In this document: one piece after another, positions 16,594-24,003 of the stretch
Layout: every line of letters starts with the position of its first letter
Numbering within the stretch: the first letter of the stretch is position 1
Source: AP-15 sp963712825
GTDB lineage: Bacteria; Pseudomonadota; Alphaproteobacteria; ATCC43930; CGMCC-115725
Assembly: GCA_963712825.1 (NCBI GenBank)
Contig: CAVQJP010000016.1
Location: forward strand, 62,001 to 126,000
DNA length: 64,000 nucleotides
Direction of reading: 5' to 3'
Translations under genes and position numbers: made by a program
The notes under the pieces: generated by a model
What the model saw: only the letters and a program-made list of their open reading frames with translations
Databases searched by the model: none
Told to the model about the DNA's origin: nothing

Positions 16594-17949
16594 TCAGAAA
16601 TTCTCCAGGTTCAACACCTCGGTGTCGTAGTCGTAGGCAAAAATCTCGGCGTGCCGACCCCAGTCGATAACCGTGTCGAGCACGCGCTCGGCCTCTTCTT
16701 CCGAGAAGTGGTCTTCGAGCTCGCGCAAAAACCGCGCCGCGGGCGCGCGGTGGCCGGGGCGCTCGTCGAGAATCCGCCGGATATGGGCGGCAAGCGGCAC
16801 GTGGTTTAGGACGGCATCGGCAAAGAGCTGCTTGCGCGTCAGCATGTCGGCCTCGGCGTAGGCGCGGCCGAGTGCGGTCAATTCGATGTCGCCGTCGCTG
16901 ACATGGGCAAAGCCTAAGAGCTGCAAGGTTTCGATCAGCGGAAACAGCTCGTCCATGACGAGGTTCTCCTCGTCGGCGAGATGCGGCAGGTCGGCGCGGC
17001 CGTGATAGGGCGCCTCGCTCAAGGTGTCGATCAACCCTGACAGCGGCTGAACCCCGGTGTCCGGTATGCGATGGCCGATGCCGATCTGCTCGGGCTTGGC
17101 GCCGCGCCGCCCGTCGCGGCCGGTCTCGGTCAACAACGTGTAAACCCGGTCGACGATCTGACGGATCCCGGCGTTCTGCATGTCGCGCGGGCGCGGCTGC
17201 GCAATCGGGATTTCGGCGCGGATGCGGCCGGGGTCGCTGCCGAAGATCAGGATGCGGTCGGCGATTTCGACCGCTTCCTCAATATTGTGCGAGACCAGCA
17301 CGATCCCCTTGGTCGGAATCCGGCGGTCGTCCCACAGGTCGAGCAGGTCGCCGCGCAGGGTTTCGGCAGTCAGCACGTCGAGCGAGGAAAAGGGCTCGTC
17401 GAGCAGCAGGATGTCCGGGTTGACGACAAGCGCCCTGGCAAAGCCGACGCGCTGGCGCATCCCGCCCGAAAGCTCCTTCGGATAGGCGTTCTCGAACCCA
17501 TCGAGACCGATCAGGTCGATCGCGTCGACCGCTCGCCGCCGCCGCTCGGCCGCGGTGACACCCTGCGCCTCAAGGCCGAGCTCGACATTGCCGAGCACGG
17601 TCAGCCACGGAAATAGCGCATAGCTCTGAAACACCATCGCGATGCCGTGGACCGGCTCGGCCACGCGCCGGCCGCGATATTCGACAGCGCCGTCGCTCGC
17701 CGGGATCAGGCCCGCGAGAATGCGCAAAAAGGTCGATTTGCCGGAGCCCGATTTGCCGAGGATCGCGACGATGTCGCCGTCGCCCAGCGTGAAATCGATG
17801 TGGTCGAGCACGAGGCGGCTCAGATGATCGGGCATCTGGTAGGTTTTGCAGACGGCGGCGGCGCGCAGCAGCGGTGCGGTCGCCGGTCGCTCGCGAAGTT
17901 GCGCCGCTGCTCCGGCCGCTGTTTCAATGTCGCCCTGTCCGTTGCGCAT
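16594..17949 (-). CDS. ABC transporter ATPase with C-terminal AAA-associated domain (nitrate/sulfonate type)
   Basis: A 451-residue ATPase. The NBD (residues 25-260) has GKSGSGKST (Walker A, about 64), LSGGMRQRVGFARAL (signature, about 161) and ILLLDEPFSSLD (Walker B, about 181), with the QPRPRD segment that ends NitT/TauT ATPases. Residues 310-451 form an AAA-associated C-terminal domain (DELFPLIETLQLLGFA, LEDHFSEEEAERVLDT) found on a subset of these ATPases, probably regulatory. It lies 24 bp downstream of its permease. No substrate-binding protein is seen nearby, so the cargo is open. Confidence 0.88.
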   Translation of the reverse strand: MRNGQGDIETAAGAAAQLRERPATAPLLRAAAVCKTYQMPDHLSRLVLDHIDFTLGDGDIVAILGKSGSGKSTFLRILAGLIPASDGAVEYRGRRVAEPVHGIAMVFQSYALFPWLTVLGNVELGLEAQGVTAAERRRRAVDAIDLIGLDGFENAYPKELSGGMRQRVGFARALVVNPDILLLDEPFSSLDVLTAETLRGDLLDLWDDRRIPTKGIVLVSHNIEEAVEIADRILIFGSDPGRIRAEIPIAQPRPRDMQNAGIRQIVDRVYTLLTETGRDGRRGAKPEQIGIGHRIPDTGVQPLSGLIDTLSEAPYHGRADLPHLADEENLVMDELFPLIETLQLLGFAHVSDGDIELTALGRAYAEADMLTRKQLFADAVLNHVPLAAHIRRILDERPGHRAPAARFLRELEDHFSEEEAERVLDTVIDWGRHAEIFAYDYDTEVLNLENF

Positions 17950-17973
17950 GGTCGGTGTCCTCCTCGACGCAGG

Positions 17974-19707
17974 TCAGTCGAGCCGTAAGCGCTCGGCGGC
18001 GATGTCGTAGAGCCGTCGCCACAAGAGCCGGTTGAAGGCGAGAACGTAGACGCACAACACGCTGATCCCGAGCACGATGCGGGCGCTGTCGCCGGCGGCC
18101 GTGGCGCGCTCGATATAGGCGCCGATCCCGGTCGCGGTCAGCACCGTGCTGCCCCATTGCGCGACCTCGGCGACGATGCTGGCGTTCCACGACCCGCCGG
18201 CGGCGGTAACGGCCCCGGTGACGTAAGCCGGAAAGATCGCCGGCAGCATCACCCGCCGCCACCACAGCCATTTCCTGACCCCGAGATTCTGGGCCGCGCG
18301 CCGCAATTCGGCCGGCAATGCGGCGGCCCCGCCGATCACGTTGAAGAGGATGTACCACTGCGTCCCGAGGATCATCAGCGGGCTCAGCCAAATCTGGGGG
18401 TTCAGGTGGAAGCGGACGATCAGCAGCACCACCGGGGGAAAAAACAAATTCGCCGGAAACGCCGCCAGGAACTGGACAATGGGCTGCACCCGGTCGGCAA
18501 GGCGCGGCCGCAGGCCGATCGCAACCCCGATCGGGACCCAAATCACCGAAGCGAGCGCAATCAGCACCAACACCCGGATCGCGGTGATCAGACCCAGGAC
18601 GAACACCCAGCCGATTTCGGGGCCGTCGACATGGGCGCGGATGTAGGAGACGATCCACGCCGCCGCGGCCAAGGAGAGAGTGAGGACCGCCACGTCGAAC
18701 AAACGCTCGAAGAGCGGCCGCGGTCGCCGCTCCGCAAGGGGCGCGCGCCGTCGGTGGACGCCGGCGAGGGCGGCGTCGATCCCGCGGTTGACCCGCAGCA
18801 GCCCCGACTGGACGAGCTCGAACAACCGGGCGCGCTGCAGCATGATCAAAAACCACGGCCGCAAATTGTCCTCGTCGGGCGTGGTCTCGGGCTGGAATTT
18901 GCGCGACCAGGCGATCAGCGGGCGAAACAGCAGCTGGTCGTAGAGCAGGATGACGACGAACATCACCAGCACCGCCCAGCCGATCGCCCGCAAATCCTCC
19001 TTGTCGATTGCAGTCGCAATATAGGAGCCGACCCCGGGCAAGAGGATCGTGTGGCCGGCGACGGTGATCGCCTCGGAGGCGACGACAAAGAACCAGCCGC
19101 CCGACACCGACATCATCATGTTCCACACCAAGGACGGCACTGCATGCGGCACCTCGAGCCGCCAAAACCGCCGCCACGGCGACAGGTGGTACATGCGCGC
19201 GGCTTCGATCAGTTCGCCCGGAACGGTGCGCAAGGACTGGTAGATGCTGAACGTCATGTTCCAGGCTTGCGAGGTGAAGATCGCAAAAACCGCGGCGCAT
19301 TCGACCCCGAGCAGCCGGCCCGGAAACAGCGCAATGAACCCGGTGACGGTGATCGACAGGAACCCGAGGATCGGCACCGACTGCAGCACGTCGAGCAACG
19401 GGATCAGGATTTTCTCGGCTTGCCGGTTCTTGGCGGCGAGCGCCGCGTAAGCGAGGCTGAAAACCAGCGAAGCGGCCAGCGCCCATGCCATGCGCAGGAC
19501 CGTGCGCAACGCGTATGCCGGCAACGCCCAAGGGTCGAGGCTGATCGTCAGCGGCTGCCCGACCTCATAGCGCACGCTCATCGCCGAGCCGCCCCACACG
19601 ACCAGCGCCAGCACGCCCAGCACCAGCGGCAGTGCGACGATGTCCCAGACGGTCGGCCGCAACCGCAGCGGCCAAGCGACGAGGGGCAGGCCCCAGCGCT
19701 GTTCCAT
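17974..19707 (-). CDS. ABC transporter permease, two fused transmembrane domains (NitT/TauT type)
   Basis: A 577-residue protein made of two binding-protein-dependent permease domains in one chain: the first at about residues 80-265, with the EAA-like loop ELIEAARMYHLSPWRRFWRLEVP, and the second at about 370-565 with ELRRAAQNLGVRKWLWWRRVMLP. Most importers of this type use a homodimer of a single-domain permease; the fused two-domain form pairs with the long ATPase downstream. Nitrate, sulfonate, carbonate and taurine are possible substrates. Confidence 0.88.
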   Translation of the reverse strand: MEQRWGLPLVAWPLRLRPTVWDIVALPLVLGVLALVVWGGSAMSVRYEVGQPLTISLDPWALPAYALRTVLRMAWALAASLVFSLAYAALAAKNRQAEKILIPLLDVLQSVPILGFLSITVTGFIALFPGRLLGVECAAVFAIFTSQAWNMTFSIYQSLRTVPGELIEAARMYHLSPWRRFWRLEVPHAVPSLVWNMMMSVSGGWFFVVASEAITVAGHTILLPGVGSYIATAIDKEDLRAIGWAVLVMFVVILLYDQLLFRPLIAWSRKFQPETTPDEDNLRPWFLIMLQRARLFELVQSGLLRVNRGIDAALAGVHRRRAPLAERRPRPLFERLFDVAVLTLSLAAAAWIVSYIRAHVDGPEIGWVFVLGLITAIRVLVLIALASVIWVPIGVAIGLRPRLADRVQPIVQFLAAFPANLFFPPVVLLIVRFHLNPQIWLSPLMILGTQWYILFNVIGGAAALPAELRRAAQNLGVRKWLWWRRVMLPAIFPAYVTGAVTAAGGSWNASIVAEVAQWGSTVLTATGIGAYIERATAAGDSARIVLGISVLCVYVLAFNRLLWRRLYDIAAERLRLD

Positions 19708-19890
19708 GCCCCCTCTCGGCTGTCGGTTGACTTGTTGCGGCGGATGCTACCTCTAGCCCAGCCGCGCGCCGCAGCGAAGCGCTAATTGGGGGCGCGGCGC
19801 CGTCCAGAACGACGACCCGGCCCGCGTCGGACTTGCCCGGCGAGGCTCATCGCGGATATTTGCAAGTCCCCTTTCCCGCGGAGGCGCGCC

Positions 19891-20523
19891 TTGGCCGTGC
19901 TCGATCTCGATCGTCTGCATACCGCGCCGCTGGAGCAGGAGCCGTTCGACTTTGTCGTGGTCGAGAATTTCGTCCGCGGCAGCGCTCTTGCGGGGGTTGT
20001 CGCCGATTTCCCGCGGGTGCGCGGCGGCGGCAGCTACCCGATCGAGACGCTCGAATATGGCGCCGCCTTTGGCGAGCTGGTCGCGGCGTTGACCGGCCCC
20101 GAGCTCCGCCGCGCCATCGAGGACAAATTCACGATCGACCTCGGCGCCCGCCCGACGATGCTGACGGTGCGCGCCATGGGCGACGGCAGGGACGGGCGCA
20201 TCCACACCAACTCCGAAACCAAGATCATCACGTTGCTGCTCTACATGAACCCGGTCTGGCAATTTGCCGAAGGCCGGTTGCGGTTGCTGCGCGGTCCCGA
20301 CGACCTCGACGATTTTGTGCGCGAAATCGTCCCGCTCGCCGGCACGATGCTGGCGTTCCGGCGCAGCGAGCGCTCGTTTCACGGCCATCGCCCCTATCTC
20401 GGCCCGCGTCGCGCGTTGCAGCTCAACTGGGTGCGAGACCGGGCGGTGGTGCGCCGCGAGCTCGGCCGGCATCGCTGGTCGGCGCGGCTGAAGGCGCTGA
20501 ACCCGTTCGCGCCGGCGTCATAA
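19891..20523 (+). CDS. 2-oxoglutarate/Fe(II)-dependent oxygenase family protein
   Basis: A 210-residue cytoplasmic protein of the 2OG-Fe(II) oxygenase superfamily. KIITLLLYMNP near 113, GRLRLLRGPDD near 128 and RRSERSFHGHRPYLGPRR near 157, with the distal His and the 2OG-binding Arg, are recognisable. The metal-binding HxD motif reads HTN (His105, Asn107) instead of HTD. I prefer the TTG at 19891 because GGAGG lies six bases ahead; an upstream frame opening at 19786 codes Arg-rich residues unlike the family. The substrate is unknown. Confidence 0.75.
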   Translation: MAVLDLDRLHTAPLEQEPFDFVVVENFVRGSALAGVVADFPRVRGGGSYPIETLEYGAAFGELVAALTGPELRRAIEDKFTIDLGARPTMLTVRAMGDGRDGRIHTNSETKIITLLLYMNPVWQFAEGRLRLLRGPDDLDDFVREIVPLAGTMLAFRRSERSFHGHRPYLGPRRALQLNWVRDRAVVRRELGRHRWSARLKALNPFAPAS

Positions 20524-21012
20524 GGCCGCTCTCCCGACCCTCGTCGCTGAACGCCTGGGTCAAATCCAATCGGGCGGCTCCGCCGCGCCGGCAGTCCGAG
20601 AGCCGTAAGCACGCCTTGAAGCTCGCCATAAGCGGTGGGCCTGGCGGCGGCTCGATCAGCATCTGATCGACTGAAAGACCGATCGCGTTCCGGTCCGCCC
20701 CGGTCGTCAAACGCCTGGCGCAAGAGTTGGAACAGCTCCCGAAAAGCACTGCCTATCGCGTTTCCCGTTAGCCGGGGATGCGCCGATTTCAGGCGGCAAC
20801 AGAGCCATAGATGCATTAGTTACGGTTTGCATGACCTCCGCAGAACCAATATCTTATGGCCTATTGTGGTATTTTCAACACGCTGAGACGAAAACCACAC
20901 GTCGAGCGCAGAGCGCGCTTGCCCGAAGGTGCTCTGCCCCTATCATGGCGCGAGTGCGAAGCCGGCGTGTGGCTATGGCCGGCTGCAACCATTGATTTTT
21001 TTCGGGGGCGCT
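20524..21012. other. Intergenic region without a recognisable gene
   Basis: Between the oxygenase and the porin. Short frames exist on both strands (for example minus strand 20423-20749) but show no family and have Arg/Pro/Gly-biased composition typical of non-coding frames in high-GC DNA. The last 150 bases are more AT-rich (around 20815-20880) and probably hold the porin promoter. No tRNA or clear hairpin seen. Confidence 0.5.
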
Positions 21013-22701
21013 ATGAGAAAGCGAAATCTCGGCAACCTGGCGGCGATCGGGGGCGTGGCCGCCGCGATCGCGCTGGTCACAGGGTCTGTTGCGGGGCGCG
21101 CCGACGAGATGGCGGATTTGCGCGCCAACCAGCAGCTCCTCCAGCAACGGATCGACCAGCTGGCGAAGGCGCAGCAACAGGCGCAACTACCCGCCGAGGC
21201 CACCCCCGCGACGACCGGGACGACGGCCTACGGCACCCCGGCGGTGCCCGGCCAGAATATGGTCGGCGGCAGCTTCCCGCGCTCGTTTCTGATCCCCGGC
21301 ACCGACACCTCGATCCGTGTCGGCGGCTTTGTCGACGAGACGATCGACTACTGGATTCAGGGCGGGCCAGCGAACGGCACGGCAACCACGACGGTCGGCG
21401 TCACCGGCAATTTGGGGGGAAACCCGCTCAGCGTGAACGGGCGAGCGGTCCCCGGCTTCCCGACGAAGGGGAATCTGGTGCCGGTTCAGACCGCTCTTTC
21501 GCGCGGCAACAGCATCTTCGCGGAGAGCCCGCGCGAGTCGCGGCTCAACGTCGAAACCCGCACTCCGACCGCTTTTGGCGAGTCACGGACGTTCATCGAG
21601 TTCGACTTTGCCGGGTCGAACGGCTTCAGCAGCAACAATGCGACCCGCGTCTCCGACAGCCTCGTGCCGCGTCTGCGCTATGCCTACGGCACATTGGCGG
21701 GCTTTCTGGCGGGGCAGGCGAATTCTAACTTCGCCGACCCCGACGCCAATCCTGAAACCCTCGATTTCGGCGGCCCGGCCGGCGAAGCCGGGTTGGTGCG
21801 TGTTCCCCAGATCCGCTACACCTACGCCGGCCCGTGGGGCAGCGCGTTTTCAATGGCGGCGGAATCCCCGGCAACGGATGTGTTGACCCCGGGCGGGCTG
21901 ATCCAGACCGACACCAATCTGTCGCAGAACCCGGTCTCGAACAGCGTGTCGAGCGCTTCCACCAATGGCTGCATCGCGAACGGGGTTGTCAACGGCGGCA
22001 GCGCCGCGACGCTGACGCCCGGCTTTACCAACACCTCGACCTGCGCCGTCACCAGCAACATCACCAAGAGCCCGGCGCCGGACCTGACCTTCGCGTCCTA
22101 CTGGTCGCAGCCCTGGGGGCACGTCGACTTCCGCGCGGTGGTTCGCGACCTCGAAATCAACGACGGCAAGTTTGTCAGCCAACAATTTATCGGCTACGGC
22201 GGCGGCGTCTCGGGCGACGTCAAACCCGGTTGGTTTGGCTGGGGCAAAGACGACTTTCAGTGGCAGGTCACGACCGGCACCGGCATCGGCCGCTATCTCA
22301 GCGACAGCTTTGACGCCGGACTTGCGACCAACATGGTGGGAGCCACCTCCTGCGCCACCCCGACAGCGACGTGCACCGGGTTTGCCGCGGCATCGAACAT
22401 CCTGATTCATCCGGTTTTCGAGGTCGGCGGGACCTTTGGGTATCAGCATTTCTGGCTGCCCAATCTGCGGTCGACCGTCGCCTACGGATACGCGCAGTAC
22501 AATAATCAGTCGCAATTGCTCGGACCGCTCGAGTCGACGGTCGCGAACAAGCAGCTCCAGACGGTTCACGTCAACCTGATCTGGAGCCCGGTGGCATTCA
22601 TCGACACCGGTGTCGAATATGTCTGGGGCCAGCGCCAGGCAGTCGCGAACATCTATGGCCAGCAGCAAACGATTATCGGCAAGGTCCGCGTCAAGTTCTG
22701 A
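21013..22701 (+). CDS. Large outer-membrane porin-like protein (DcaP-like)
   Basis: A 562-residue exported protein. The signal peptide is MRKRNLGNLAAIGGVAAAIA and on to an AGRADE cleavage region. A short coiled coil rich in Gln/Leu (ADLRANQQLLQQRIDQLAKA, residues 35-55) precedes the barrel, as in trimeric DcaP-type porins. The rest is Gly/Asn/Thr-rich with alternating strands (SIRVGGFVDETIDYW, RTFIEFDFAG, VPRLRYAYGTL) and ends in an aromatic-type beta signal, IIGKVRVKF. The terminal Phe is typical of outer-membrane proteins. The substrate is unknown. A strong terminator follows at 22727. Confidence 0.78.
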   Translation: MRKRNLGNLAAIGGVAAAIALVTGSVAGRADEMADLRANQQLLQQRIDQLAKAQQQAQLPAEATPATTGTTAYGTPAVPGQNMVGGSFPRSFLIPGTDTSIRVGGFVDETIDYWIQGGPANGTATTTVGVTGNLGGNPLSVNGRAVPGFPTKGNLVPVQTALSRGNSIFAESPRESRLNVETRTPTAFGESRTFIEFDFAGSNGFSSNNATRVSDSLVPRLRYAYGTLAGFLAGQANSNFADPDANPETLDFGGPAGEAGLVRVPQIRYTYAGPWGSAFSMAAESPATDVLTPGGLIQTDTNLSQNPVSNSVSSASTNGCIANGVVNGGSAATLTPGFTNTSTCAVTSNITKSPAPDLTFASYWSQPWGHVDFRAVVRDLEINDGKFVSQQFIGYGGGVSGDVKPGWFGWGKDDFQWQVTTGTGIGRYLSDSFDAGLATNMVGATSCATPTATCTGFAAASNILIHPVFEVGGTFGYQHFWLPNLRSTVAYGYAQYNNQSQLLGPLESTVANKQLQTVHVNLIWSPVAFIDTGVEYVWGQRQAVANIYGQQQTIIGKVRVKF

Positions 22702-22726
22702 CGACAGCCGACAATGCGAGGCCTTG

Positions 22727-22761
22727 CGGCCCGCCGGTCATCCCGGCGGGCCGTTTCTTTT
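22727..22761 (+). terminator. Rho-independent terminator after the porin gene
   Basis: A perfect 11-bp GC stem, cggcccgccgg (22727-22737) with ccggcgggccg (22743-22753), has a five-base loop and is followed by tttctttt (22754-22761). It starts 25 bases after the porin stop. The T-run is on the plus strand, so it terminates the porin transcript and isolates it from the convergent VOC gene. Confidence 0.9.
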
Positions 22762-22806
22762 GATCGGCAGCTTTCGCTGCAGCGCAGTCGAGCGCGGCCG
22801 CAGGCC

Positions 22807-23190
22807 TCAATAATTCGAGATCTCGACCAAGTTTTCATCGGGGTCGCGGATATAGACCGACTGGATCGTGCCGACGGCGCCGGCACGCGGTCCGGGTCCG
22901 GCCACGATCGGCACCCCGCATTGCGCCAGATGCGCGGTAACCTCAGCCAGCGGTGTCGTGGTAATAAAGCACAGATCGCCCGAGCCGGGCGTCGGCCGGT
23001 GGGCGACCAGGCCGGGGATCCGGTCGGCCGGGTGCAGGTTGATCTTTTGGCGGCCGAATTTGAGCGCGGTGCGGCCTTCGCCGAAATGGACGACCTCCAT
23101 CCCCAGCACCCGCGTATAAAATTCGCAGCTGCGCTCGATTTCGGCGACAGTCAGCACGAGGTGGTCGAGGCGTTCGATTTCCATCGGCAT
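22807..23190 (-). CDS. VOC family protein (glyoxalase/dioxygenase-like)
   Basis: A 127-residue vicinal-oxygen-chelate fold protein: IERLDHLVLTVAEIERSCEFY at the start, VLGMEVVHFGEGRTALKFG, LCFITTTPLAEVTAHL and the closing SVYIRDPDENLVEISNY with the metal-binding Glu of the family; His in RLDHLVL is the first ligand. It could be a lyase, dioxygenase or resistance protein; the sequence does not decide. ATG 23190 is preferred, with 23184 possible. It is the last gene of the minus-strand run from 28839. Confidence 0.8.
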   Translation of the reverse strand: MPMEIERLDHLVLTVAEIERSCEFYTRVLGMEVVHFGEGRTALKFGRQKINLHPADRIPGLVAHRPTPGSGDLCFITTTPLAEVTAHLAQCGVPIVAGPGPRAGAVGTIQSVYIRDPDENLVEISNY

Positions 23191-23256
23191 CTCCGGGATC
23201 CGCAGAACCGGAGATTCTGCCACGCCCGGCGGCACCCGGCCAGCGCTGCGGCGGGT

Positions 23257-23967
23257 TTAGCGCTGCGGCAGGTCGGCGACGGCGGCGCCGAGAATGCGGC
23301 CGTCGTCGGATTGCAGGATTGCCGCGAGCCGGTCGGCCGGCGCCGGTATCGCCGCCTCGATCGCGCGGGTTCGGTTGTCGAGCGGGCCGGCTTCGGCAAT
23401 ACCGCGGACGACGTCGACATGGGTCAGGGTACGGCCCGAATTCTCGCCGCGCGCCACAGCATCGACATGCCGGCGGTCAAAGGCGACCAGCACGACCGAT
23501 CCCCGCACCCTTTCGCCGCCGGGCCCGAGCGTCACCCGCGCCCGCGCGCGATCGACGGAAAGCGTGACAGGGATCGCCGAGGGGGCGCCTTCGGCGGCGG
23601 TAATCGCCCGCTCTACCGCATCGCGGTCGGAGCCGACCGCCTGCCAATGCCCGTCGACGACGATTTGCGGTGTGTAGACCGAGCCGGTGTCGAAAAGCCC
23701 TGCGTAATGCTGCTGCCGCAGGGTGGCGGCAGAGCTCGAAAACGGGTCTTTCCAGCCGAGCCGGTCCCAATAGTCGATGTGAAACGACAGCGCCAGAACA
23801 TCGGGCCGCAGTGCCAGCTCGGCGAGCAGCGCATCGGCCGGCGGGCAGGAGGAGCAGCCCTCGGACGTGAACAGCTCGACGACGACCGGACGCTGCGCCG
23901 CGGCCGGACCCGCTGTGCCCGCGAGGGTTAAAAAGAAGCCGGCGGCGAGGTAACGGGCTTTGAGCAT
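23257..23967 (-). CDS. DUF1223 thioredoxin-like exported protein
   Basis: A 236-residue protein with a signal peptide (YLAAGFFLTLAGTAGPAAA) and a thioredoxin-like domain: VVELFTSEGCSSCPPADALL near residue 30 holds a CSSC active-site-like motif, and FHIDYWDRLGWKDPFSS and YTPQIVVDG are family hallmarks. DUF1223 proteins are common in Alphaproteobacteria and probably act on thiols in the periplasm; the substrate is not known. It lies 36 bp after the debranching-type enzyme on the same strand. Confidence 0.88.
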   Translation of the reverse strand: MLKARYLAAGFFLTLAGTAGPAAAQRPVVVELFTSEGCSSCPPADALLAELALRPDVLALSFHIDYWDRLGWKDPFSSSAATLRQQHYAGLFDTGSVYTPQIVVDGHWQAVGSDRDAVERAITAAEGAPSAIPVTLSVDRARARVTLGPGGERVRGSVVLVAFDRRHVDAVARGENSGRTLTHVDVVRGIAEAGPLDNRTRAIEAAIPAPADRLAAILQSDDGRILGAAVADLPQR

Positions 23968-24003
23968 GCGGCGAGGCTATCGCGCCAAGACCGCTTCGTC
24001 GGT

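Noticed and set aside
18157..19785. A 540-codon plus-strand frame antisense to the ABC permease
   Set aside because: Very Arg/Gln/His-rich and without hydrophobic or catalytic motifs; the minus strand gives the real permease.
20394..20816. A minus-strand open frame in the oxygenase-porin gap
   Set aside because: No signature, and most of it overlaps the 2OG oxygenase; the composition looks like non-coding high-GC DNA.
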